Assembly (NCBI RefSeq): GCF_009725235.1
Contig: NZ_WJFC01000030.1
Location: forward strand, 1 to 64,000
Reading direction: 5' to 3'
Source: Scytonema sp. UIC 10036
GTDB lineage: Bacteria; Cyanobacteriota; Cyanobacteriia; Cyanobacteriales; Nostocaceae
DNA length: 64,000 nt
Shown here in pieces: positions 27,638 through 35,300 of this stretch; within the stretch, counting starts at the first letter, position 1; each line of letters opens with the position of its first letter. The notes beneath the pieces are model-generated. The model was not told the origin of the DNA. It saw only the letters and a program-made list of their open reading frames with translations, and did no database searches. The position numbers and the translations under genes are program-made.

Positions 27638-27814
27638 TTAAGGGATTTGAAGTTTTTGACCAACTTTCAAGTTCTCAGGTTTAAGATTGCCATTAGCATC
27701 GGCAATTTTTTTCCACTGATTGCCATCGCCATAATAGGCTTGGGCAATATCAAATAATAGGTCGCCATCTTTGACGGTGTGAGTTGTTGGAGGATTACCT
27801 TGTTTATCAGCCAT
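27638..27814 (-). CDS. LysM mini-protein
   Basis: 58 residues from ATG 27814, chosen because AAGGAG lies just upstream. It is almost only a LysM domain (THTVKDGDLLFDIAQAYYGD, WKKIADANG, LKVGQKLQIP). LysM binds peptidoglycan or chitin-type N-acetylglucosamine chains; stand-alone LysM proteins also occur in phage tails and contractile injection systems. It precedes the GH18-CdtB gene on the same strand, 460 bp away. The gap 27178-27637 between them contains a HIP1-rich stretch (GCGCGATCGTGCGATCGCGC) and no gene. Confidence 0.8.
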   Translation of the reverse strand: MADKQGNPPTTHTVKDGDLLFDIAQAYYGDGNQWKKIADANGNLKPENLKVGQKLQIP

Positions 27815-27961
27815 GTTTTTTCTCCTTTGGACAATTTGCAATTTGTTTCAACTCCAAGCTGTCTTGGCTTAATTAATACGATAAGTAAACAGATGGAATG
27901 AAACCAGAGTAGCTTGTGCGAAGTTAAGTGATTGAGTTAATATTTCCTGTTGCTCGCGGAG

Positions 27962-28329
27962 CTAGTGGTCTGGCAAGTTAACTTTGCTAGGTGATTAAAA
28001 AACCGCAAAGACGCAAAGGGCGTTAAGGAAGAGGCAAAGAAGATGAGTCTAAACGTTGTTTGACCTAGCAAAATTAATGGGACAGACCACTAGTGGTCCG
28101 CCACATTGAATTTGAGAGGTGATTAAAAAACCGCAGAGGCGCAGAGGGCGCGGAGGAAGAGAAAAAGAGGATGAGCTTGAACATCGTTTTACCCATCAAA
28201 ACTTATGTGGTGGACCACTAGTGGTCTATCGCAAAAGTTTTGATAGGTTAAGTTGGTCTAGATCTCCGGCTTCTTAAAGACGTTGGAGATCTGACAGCCT
28301 CTCAGAATTAATGCGATGAACCACTAGTT
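27962..28329. repeat. Three imperfect units bounded by CTAGTGGTC/GACCACTAG
   Basis: Units of about 100-135 bp start with CTAGTGGTC and end with GACCACTAG; the first two contain the common AACCGCAAAGACGCAAAGGG-like core. A further degenerate copy of that core is at 33790-33820. These are dispersed cyanobacterial repeats. The gap 27842-28777 holds nothing else I can identify. Confidence 0.6.
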
Positions 28330-28777
28330 ATCATTGCAAAATTCTGCAATGGTTAACTACATGAGCGGAATAATTTGCAAGGATTTCTTCTCAGGTAGTG
28401 CAAATGAAACGCGCGATCGCATCTATTGAAAATACTGTGTGAGTTTCACCCTATTGATTTGCCAAACGGAATTTAAGCTTCTGTATTCTTAAGGGGTGTC
28501 AGCAAAATCAACTTATGCACTTTTGGCAGTGAAATGGAAAAGAATATTTGCAAAAAATCTTGATAGCTGAAAGTTTGGACTTATCTTGTAGGCTCTCCTA
28601 GCCTAACTACAGCGCACTCTTATTAACTATCGCAATCTAAACTATTTTTTCTCTCTACCTACAGTTACAATTCTGTTTATATCTTTAAGTAGATGGAACT
28701 CTATTTTCACATCATCTCCTCTGTTGCTCCCACTACATTAGAACTTAACTATATTTCAAGCCAAAGACAGGTGACAA

Positions 28778-30124
28778 ATGGTCATTTACCGTTGTAAAAA
28801 CCGATTGCGAGTGTGTACAGCCACCCCCCAATCCCAAAACGGCAAGATTGAAGATGAACCAGGGCGCAAAAGTGGTTGGCTTGACCTCAAGCGAGTCCGA
28901 ATCTCAGTCGTTCCCACTCAAGAATTGCAACAGATGTTTCGAGAAGCTTGGCGGCTGCAAAAGGACCATTTTTGGGTGGAGGATATGTCCGGTGTTGACT
29001 GGGATCGGGTTTGGCAACGCTATCGCCCAATTCTCGACAAGGTTTCTACCCGTGCCGAATTTTCCGACTTAATCTGGGAGATGCAAGGAGAACTTGGTAC
29101 ATCTCACGCCTATGAAATGGGTGGCGATTACCGAAAATCTCCTAACTATCGATTAGGGTTTTTGGGTGCAGATTTCACCTACGATCCAGCAGCAGATGCT
29201 TACCGGGTAGAGCATATTGTTCTTGGTGACTCTTGGAATGAAAAAGCTGATTCTCCTTTGAATCGTCTTGGTGCTAACATTCAAGTGGGCGACCTATTAC
29301 TGGCAGTGGGTGGACAACGAGTGAGTCGCGATCGTTCCCCACAAGAGATGTTGGTTCACCTAGCAAATAACGAGGTCTCGTTAACTTTCGCAGGCTCGAC
29401 GAATGAAGAGCACCGCACTATTACCGTTAAAGCTCTAAAAAATGAGAACAAAGCCCGCTATCGGGAGTGGGTTGAGCGCAATCGTCAGATTGTTTGTGAA
29501 AAAACGGGTGGTCGGGTTGGCTATGTCCATGTGCCAGATATGGGACCAACAGGTTATGCAGAGTTCCACCGTTACTACTCAGTGGAGGCGCAGCATGAAG
29601 GGCTGATTGTGGATGTGCGCTACAACGGTGGTGGGCACGTATCGCAATTGTTGCTGGAGAAATTGTCACGCAAGCGCATTGGCTATGATGTCTCCCGGTG
29701 GAGTCAGCCGCAACCTTATCCATCAGATTCTGTAGCAGGACCAATCTTGGCGATCGCTAATGAGTATGCTGGATCGGATGGAGACATCTTCAGCCATAGC
29801 TTCAAGTTAATGAAACTAGGGACGTTGATTGGTAAGCGCACTTGGGGTGGTGTCATTGGCATTTGGCCCCGTCATTCCTTGGTGGATGGTAGTGTCCTAA
29901 CGCAACCAGAGTACTCCTACTGGTTCATTGACGTTGGTTGGAAGGTGGAAAACTACGGCACCGATCCAGATATTGAAGTGGAGATGTCCCCCCAAGATTG
30001 GGCACAAGGTAAAGATCCACAGTTAGACCGAGCTATTGAACTCATTCTAGAACAATTGGCACAGAAACCTGTGAGCTTACCCGATTTTGGCGATCGTCCT
30101 CGTTTATCGTTACCAGATTTTTGA
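28778..30124 (+). CDS. Tricorn protease C-terminal half (S41 peptidase)
   Basis: 448 residues. Begins in the hinge after the propellers (GRKSGWLDLKRVRISVVP), then C1 domain (REAWRLQKDHFWVEDMSGVD), the catalytic His in GTSHAYEM, a PDZ domain (about 125-230; NIQVGDLLLAVGGQRV), and the C2 core with the oxyanion and active Ser in ANEYAGSDGD and the KRTWGG segment. Family proteins are about 1050-1100 residues with 6- and 7-bladed propellers that filter peptides. Here both propellers are absent and the N-terminal 30 residues look unrelated, so the gene is 5-prime truncated or a reduced form. The catalytic core looks intact. Confidence 0.8.
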   Translation: MVIYRCKNRLRVCTATPQSQNGKIEDEPGRKSGWLDLKRVRISVVPTQELQQMFREAWRLQKDHFWVEDMSGVDWDRVWQRYRPILDKVSTRAEFSDLIWEMQGELGTSHAYEMGGDYRKSPNYRLGFLGADFTYDPAADAYRVEHIVLGDSWNEKADSPLNRLGANIQVGDLLLAVGGQRVSRDRSPQEMLVHLANNEVSLTFAGSTNEEHRTITVKALKNENKARYREWVERNRQIVCEKTGGRVGYVHVPDMGPTGYAEFHRYYSVEAQHEGLIVDVRYNGGGHVSQLLLEKLSRKRIGYDVSRWSQPQPYPSDSVAGPILAIANEYAGSDGDIFSHSFKLMKLGTLIGKRTWGGVIGIWPRHSLVDGSVLTQPEYSYWFIDVGWKVENYGTDPDIEVEMSPQDWAQGKDPQLDRAIELILEQLAQKPVSLPDFGDRPRLSLPDF

Positions 30125-30182
30125 TGTTCCGCAAGATTCGGTGACTTCGTAAAAGTTGTTAGGCATTTGACTGTTCGCGCTG

Positions 30183-30219
30183 CACCAAACCCGGTTTCTT
30201 CAAGAAACCGGGTTTGGTG
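30183..30219. terminator. Strong bidirectional hairpin
   Basis: CACCAAACCCGGTTTCTT pairs with AAGAAACCGGGTTTGGTG, a 17-bp stem between two convergent genes (tricorn-like and slipin). No long T run follows. This AAACCCGGTTTCTT hairpin is a widespread cyanobacterial intergenic repeat; here it probably ends transcription in both directions. Confidence 0.7.
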
Positions 30220-30285
30220 TTCCGGCTTATTCAAGCAGAATGGGAAGGACTTTAAAAAATCTCGCATTCACCCACTCCTTATTTA

Positions 30286-31872
30286 TTACTGCCGATTAAT
30301 CCGAATCAAATCCGTCAAGATACTATCCAAACTGCCATTGACTTGGATTTTCTCAATCTTCTCGGCAATTCGTTCGAGCACTTCTAATTCCTTCAGACGC
30401 AATGCCACAGGGTTATCCTCCATGACTTTGGCGGTGTTCAACATACTGCGAGTTGCAGCAGTTTCTTCACGACGACGAACTCCGTTAGCTTGGGCTGCTT
30501 TTTCCGCTTCCACAACCTTACTCAAAATTGTCTTAATTTCGCCAGGGAGAATAATATCTTTCACCCCAACAGAATCCACTTCAATTCCATAGTCTGCAGT
30601 TTTCTGGCGAATGTATTCAGAGACACTTCTATCAATTGCGCCTTTATCTTCCAACAATGCATCTAGAGTTCTTTCCCCAACAGCGCCACGTAAAGCCAAC
30701 TGTAGTTCTTTGTACAAGTAAGTGGTAATATCCGATAAACCATTTTTGGCTCTCAGTGGGTCGAGAATGCGGTAGCCAGCAGTTAAGTTCAAGCGCAAAG
30801 GCACTTTATCTTTAGAAAGAATGTCTTGACCTGATACTTCCATTGTTGAGTAGCGAAGATCAAAGATTTCTGTTTGCAAAGAGCGTCCAAATAGCCACCA
30901 TGCGTGCATTCCTGGTTGGAGTTGTGTTTGATACTCTTGATTGATGTAGAGTAATCCCAGGTGTTGCGCTGGAACTTCGCGGATATGCAAACAATTGCGG
31001 CTCAAAGCTAGAGTCTCTGGCAAACCTGTAACTAACTCAGCAACTAAGCGAGGTGGTAATTTAGCATCAGTGCTGATGTCAATAACCTCCACTTCAACGC
31101 CTTGCCAAAACAGCTTGCGACTGCACGGTGGTAGGATGGAAATAACTTTCCCTTGATACCGCACAATTGCTACTTGATGAGTCAGTAATTGTACGATTTC
31201 ACAGTAAGCCGCAACAAAGTCGGGATGTTTTTCAATCAATACATCTTCAAGGGGAAAGCCGGGATTAGGTAAAATACGGCTGAGAGTCCGGAGCGAAACA
31301 TCTTTGTCATGCGACCAAAAAGCGTACTCGCCTGGTTCTAAAGGTCGGATAAAGTTATTTTGCACGTACAGCAAACCAATCTCATACTCTGAGATTTGAA
31401 ACTTTTTCAGTCCATTCAAGGCGATTCCGCGTACTTGCTGTACGAATTGTGCAGGCAATTCCAAGCTTTCTTCTAAGTTGAAGACATGGGGTTCTACTTC
31501 TATAAAACCGCGCCAAAAAGCCCGCAGTTGATTGGGTGGAATACTTACCCAATTTTGACCCAAGCGTACTAAAGCAACTTGGTTGTAAGCTGTTCGGACG
31601 ACTAAGAGATGTTGTTGTAACTCGGAACTGCGATCGCGCAGCAAAAGTTCGAGGTTCTCAATCTTAGCTTCTGGTTGGTTGAGGTCATAGGTTTTTACTT
31701 GCCAGTGGCGACCAAAATACGTGTAAGTACCGGGCTGCAAAATTTTCTTAAAATCACTGCGGTGATATAAGATTCCAATTTCGTTAGGTTTGATATAAAA
31801 GGTTTTCCACATAGAAATTTGAATGGGTAACTTGGGCATTCTTACCCAACGTAGAAGGTTTGATAGAAACAT
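30286..31872 (-). CDS. Slipin/SPFH-domain membrane protein
   Basis: 528 residues from ATG 31872, chosen because GGGAG precedes it; a longer frame to 31998 has no ribosome site. Three similar blocks carry the phrase IKPNEIGILYHR / ISEYEIGLLYVQ / VPAQHLGLLYINQ, and the last part (about 330-500) is a SPFH/band 7 domain (TMEVSGQDILSKDKVPLRLN, YRILDPLRA, YGIEVDSVGVKDIILPGEIK, EAEKAAQA). Slipins are membrane-scaffold proteins. The repeated N-terminal blocks are unusual and suggest internal duplication. No obvious partner gene (such as NfeD) is adjacent. Confidence 0.8.
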   Translation of the reverse strand: MFLSNLLRWVRMPKLPIQISMWKTFYIKPNEIGILYHRSDFKKILQPGTYTYFGRHWQVKTYDLNQPEAKIENLELLLRDRSSELQQHLLVVRTAYNQVALVRLGQNWVSIPPNQLRAFWRGFIEVEPHVFNLEESLELPAQFVQQVRGIALNGLKKFQISEYEIGLLYVQNNFIRPLEPGEYAFWSHDKDVSLRTLSRILPNPGFPLEDVLIEKHPDFVAAYCEIVQLLTHQVAIVRYQGKVISILPPCSRKLFWQGVEVEVIDISTDAKLPPRLVAELVTGLPETLALSRNCLHIREVPAQHLGLLYINQEYQTQLQPGMHAWWLFGRSLQTEIFDLRYSTMEVSGQDILSKDKVPLRLNLTAGYRILDPLRAKNGLSDITTYLYKELQLALRGAVGERTLDALLEDKGAIDRSVSEYIRQKTADYGIEVDSVGVKDIILPGEIKTILSKVVEAEKAAQANGVRRREETAATRSMLNTAKVMEDNPVALRLKELEVLERIAEKIEKIQVNGSLDSILTDLIRINRQ

Positions 31873-32113
31873 TGTTAACTCCCGTTTAACCTCACCGATA
31901 TCGCCTATCCGAGCTGAGGAGACAGGCGGAGAAAACTGTATATTAAAAGCGATAAGCCAGCTGCCTGCGGGCTGAAGCCCGATCGCGGCTTTGAACAAAG
32001 TTCAGAGGAAGGCTAGCTGTATATGGTTTGTAATACAGGAACCTTCCCGATCGCTTAAAGCTTATGGAGCTTTCAATATGACTATCTGTATTATATATAC
32101 TACAAAATATTTT

Positions 32114-32740
32114 TAAACTCTGCAAATGTAAGTGTTACAGTTCAGTTGCGGGCGAATAGCGTCTCCAAAACTGGATTAAGGAAGCAGGGCGTTACTCTGG
32201 TTAGTACCAGTCTTCGTGACTGCCATATTGCTGTAATTCCCTCTATCGGGAAAAAACAACACTCAAATTTGCCGTTCGGTTTGCCAGTTCCAGAATTCAC
32301 GGAGAGAAACTAGATATGGCAAACGCTCGTGACAAACTCAAGTTAGGGAGAAAACAATTGCACTGGCTTCTTTACTGTGAGTACCAAACATTACTAGTGG
32401 TAATCGGTAGCAGAACACCAACACTGCAGAGTTTACAAAACCAAAACAGATTTTTTCCATTCTGGCTTTTTCCCGTGTCTGTAACTGCGAAACTGCCTTG
32501 TCCCTAACAAGGTGCCCAAACTAGGGCGAGGATGTTGTGGCTGAAAGTACAGGAGTACATCCTGTTACCCATCGGCGATCCACCGATGGCTTTACTAAGT
32601 AAAGTACACTTTCTTGAGATAGTGACATAGAGCAAGGGCGGTATACGCTCAATCCATTGGTTGACGTACCAGTTAGGTATGTAGAACCCGCACTACTGCT
32701 TTGCACAATGTATTCCTACCTTACTACTTAATGTAACCCA
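32114..32740. repeat. Duplicated tRNA-array unit A
   Basis: Collinear with unit B (32814-33510): both begin CTCTGCAAAT, share GTTGCGGGC, GGAGAAACTAGAT, GACAAACTCAA, CAGAGTTT and end CTACTTAATGTA. Unit A is shorter and its tRNA-like parts are more decayed. Between the units is a small tandem GACCAGTGACCAGTGACT. Confidence 0.75.
32543..32613 (-). tRNA. tRNA-like gene, degenerate
   Basis: The minus strand folds as a cloverleaf: acceptor GAAAGTG/TACTTTC (one G-U), D stem CTTT/AAAG with a short loop lacking GG, a 7-bp anticodon stem CCATCGG/CCGATGG with loop TGGATCG (GAT in the middle), and T stem ACAGG/CCTGT with loop ATGTACT. U33 and the T-loop consensus are missing, so normal decoding is doubtful. 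Confidence 0.45.
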
Positions 32741-33232
32741 AGGAAATCTGAGGAAACAGGTGGGAATTACTTAACAGTGACCAATGACCAGTGACCAGTG
32801 ACTAATAACCAATTGAAACTCTGCAAATATAAGTGTTTTCAGTAAAGTTGCGGGCAAATTGTGTCTCCAAAAACTGATTAAGGAGGCAGAGCATTACTCA
32901 GGTTGTTACCAGTAGTAGCGATCGCCATATTACCGTAATTGCCCTTATAAGGAAAAACAGTACTCAAATTTGCCATTCCGTTTGCCGATTCTAGAATTCT
33001 CGTGGAGAAACTAGATGTGGAAAACGCCCATGACAAACTCAAATTAGGGAGAAGACAACTGCGCTGGCTCCTTGACTGTAACGACTGAGCATCACAAAGT
33101 GACGAGCAGCCGCGAACACCTACATTGCAGAGTTTGTACAATAACGGAGTCGAACCGTCTTGGGATTTCTCCCATACCATATAAGTAAATTGGCTACCGT
33201 GAAAGGGTAGTGTCTTTTAACCCGGACAGGGT

Positions 33233-33308
33233 TGGTGGAAAGTGCAGGAATCGAACCTGCAACCAATCGATTATGAGTCGATCGCTCTATCCAGTGAGCT
33301 AACTTTCA
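33233..33308 (-). tRNA. tRNA(CAU), Met- or Ile2-like, atypical
   Basis: 76 nt on the minus strand including encoded CCA. Acceptor TGAAAGT/ACTTTCC pairs except T1-C72; TA at 8-9; D stem GCTC/GAGC with loop ACTGGATA; anticodon stem ATCGA/TCGAT with loop CTCATAA (anticodon CAT); T stem GCAGG/CCTGC with loop TTCGATT. An unpaired 1-72 is an initiator trait, but the three G-C pairs of initiator anticodon stems are absent. Likely an array-type extra tRNA rather than the cell's main tRNA-Met. Confidence 0.75.
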
Positions 33309-33317
33309 AAGAGGGGA

Positions 33318-33388
33318 GTTTGATGTAGGATTTTAACCTACGTCCGACCGATGGCTTCGGTTGCTCTATCCAACTGAGCTAATCAAAC
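33318..33388 (-). tRNA. tRNA-like gene with 5-nt anticodon loop
   Basis: Acceptor GTTTGAT/ATCAAAC is perfect, D stem GCTC/GAGC good, T stem GTAGG/CCTAC perfect with loop TTAAAAT. The anticodon arm is ACCGA-AGCCA-TCGGT, leaving only five loop bases, so it cannot decode normally. No CCA encoded. Ten bp from the tRNA(CAU). Probably a pseudo-tRNA of the same array. Confidence 0.55.
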
Positions 33389-33510
33389 AGTCAGTAGTGA
33401 CGCATTGCAAGAACGGTATACGCTCAATCCAATGTTTGGCGCACCAGTCGGGTATATAGAACCCGAACCACAGCTTTGCTGATGTATTGCTACTTGCTAC
33501 TTAATGTAGC

Positions 33511-34175
33511 ACATGTAATTAAGTTAGTCCAGATCCCCGACTTCTTAACGCTCTTTCATCACTTTCTCTCGTTCCGGGGCTGCTGCCGAGCGATACAGGA
33601 GGTGGCAGCCCATCTTTAGGCATTCCCAGCCAGAGGCACCGGATCGAGGTGGTACAAAGTCTCAATCGGCCCTCAAAACGTATGTGGTGGAGTACTAGTC
33701 AAGCATTTTGTACCATCCAGACTAAAAGACCAACTTCTCGATCTACTGCTAATACTCCTATCCAGCTTGAAGATTTCCTAATTAAATGAACCGCAAAGAC
33801 GCAAAGAGCACGAAGAAAGAGGAGAAGAAGATCGGTAATCTTGTGGCGGAAAGGGAGTAATTCTGAACGAGCTTTCTCACTTCCAGTTGCGATCGCTAAG
33901 GGTAAACTTTCTTCTAAAAATTCAGTTAAAGTTGAGGAAGGTTCACATGGTGATATTTAAGGAAAAAAACGGACTCCCTCAATCGTGGAGATTCCAAAAG
34001 CAGATTTGACTTTTCCTGTAGAATCAAATTGGCTGTAAGGCAACTGTAGATTCTCTGATTCTTTGAAATAACTTTTGCGCTTAGGCTCCACTATTTGATT
34101 TAAACAGCGAGCGCGTATTTTTCAGTGTAATTGCGGTTCTCTATAATTTGAACCTCGTGAAAAGCTGAGAGCAAC
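33511..34175. other. Gene-poor gap with a decayed minus-strand reading
   Basis: On the minus strand, about 33850-34090, protein-like pieces occur in two frames: SYFKESENLQLPYSQFDSTG, then FGISTIEGVRFFP with a stop, and LTEFLEESLPLAIATGSEKA further on. They look like an N-terminal part of a lost protein; I cannot name the family. A degenerate AACCGCAAAGACGCAAAG repeat is at 33790-33820. Confidence 0.4.
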
Positions 34176-34541
34176 GTGCAGTTCGTCATAGGTATATTAT
34201 TAATGTCCTCATCTGGAAAATCAACTCTTGAATCCTATAGTCTACCCTCAGGATACTCATTCCGACGAGGTAACTTGAGAGAAATACTATGGCAACACTT
34301 TAAAACCTTTTTTTGGAAACATCTTGTTTTATCTGTCTTATTGGTAGCGCTCTTCCTTAAAGCAATACTTAAAAGAGGCTTGGAAAGATTATACGCCCAT
34401 TATCATGAATACGTACATGAGTTTGGAAATTTGCCAGATAATTTCCGGAATGATTGGCAACAAATTTTCTCGTTGCTAAGCTCCATTGATCTGCCTGTCT
34501 TTGTGGGAATGTGGGTTCGCACATTTATACGTACTTTATAA
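34176..34541 (+). CDS. Small hypothetical protein with one membrane helix
   Basis: 121 residues, or 112 if starting at ATG 34203 (MSSSGKSTLES). One hydrophobic helix (HLVLSVLLVALFLKAIL) is followed by a charged segment (KRGLERLYAHYHEYVHEFGN). No recognised family and no clear ribosome site. Could be a short membrane-anchored protein or chance. Confidence 0.35.
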   Translation: MQFVIGILLMSSSGKSTLESYSLPSGYSFRRGNLREILWQHFKTFFWKHLVLSVLLVALFLKAILKRGLERLYAHYHEYVHEFGNLPDNFRNDWQQIFSLLSSIDLPVFVGMWVRTFIRTL

Positions 34542-34568
34542 TTTCCACTATTTGATGTAATCAACGTA

Positions 34569-34733
34569 CTAAGCGATGAATGCAATGATGAAGCAGATAG
34601 CTGCGGAGAGCAGGGTGGGGATCATCAATACGCCGAACCAGCCGATGTAGAGGCGGTTTTCAGTGGAGGTGATCCACTCACAGAAGCGCTCCCACACGTT
34701 GGCGCTTGTGCGCACCTGGAAGGTTGCTGTCAT
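34569..34733 (-). pseudogene. psbA: psbA (photosystem II D1) N-terminal fragment
   Basis: 54 codons from ATG 34733 read [20 protein letters not shown], then [20 protein letters not shown] and [14 protein letters not shown] before TAG. This is the D1 N-terminus and first membrane helix (normally followed by APPVDIDG). After the stop the frame still shows YVDYIK, a decayed VDID. Full D1 is about 360 residues, so this is a relic. About 100 bp of AT-rich leader upstream may still hold the promoter. Confidence 0.85.
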
Positions 34734-35011
34734 GATTTTATGATTGCGGTTGTTTTTTTATGAATGAATCAGGCTTTTCGTTTGCCTGTAACTTTACTTT
34801 ACAATCCTTTACTTAAGTTTACAATACTTGGAGCTTTATGAAAAGTGATTTGAAATATTAGCTTGAGTTATCATTCGTCTAAGGCTTTGGCGGAAACCCC
34901 TGAACTGAATGGGACTAGAGCGCCGATCCACTAATATATGTTGACAAAATCTAAATTATGTGGGTTAGAGGATGTTTGAAAAGTGGTTGGCTGTCATTTT
35001 CATCACATTAT

Positions 35012-35099
35012 TACCCCCCTTAGTCCCCCCTTGTAAAGGGGGGAAATAAGAGAAGTCCAGTTCCCTCCCCTTTCCAAGGGGAGGGTTAGGGTGGGGTAA
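35012..35099. repeat. Double C-run/G-run inverted repeat
   Basis: Two units back to back: CCCCCCTTAGTCCCCCCTTG with GGGG, then CCCTCCCCTTTCCAAGGGGA with GGGTTAGGGTGGGG. Same pair of units, in opposite order, at 48922-49010. Nothing else is seen in the gap 34734-35300. Confidence 0.7.
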
Positions 35100-35300
35100 A
35101 AAATATTTGATACATCAATCATGACTTTTCAAACATCCTCTTAGCCATGGGGTCAACAAAAATGCCCTTCAGTGGAATACTGCATTGCTTGTAGGTCGTA
35201 ACATAAAATATATAAGAGTGGTATAAGTTTTTCCGGTTACATAGAGAATTCAGTTAATCATTTGGGAATAATAAATCCAAACATTTTAAAGATTTAGGGT

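Larger units (their letters stand above)
32814..33510. repeat. Duplicated tRNA-array unit B
   Basis: Second copy of the unit at 32114-32740, carrying the better preserved tRNA and tRNA-like genes at 33233-33308 and 33318-33388, and a more decayed tRNA-like stretch about 33133-33197 whose T arm (GACGG, TTCGACT, CCGTT on the minus strand) is still recognisable. Unit spacing is about 700 bp. Confidence 0.75.

Noticed and set aside
33233..33308. Calling this the initiator tRNA-fMet
   Set aside because: It has an unpaired 1-72 but lacks the three consecutive G-C pairs in the anticodon stem.
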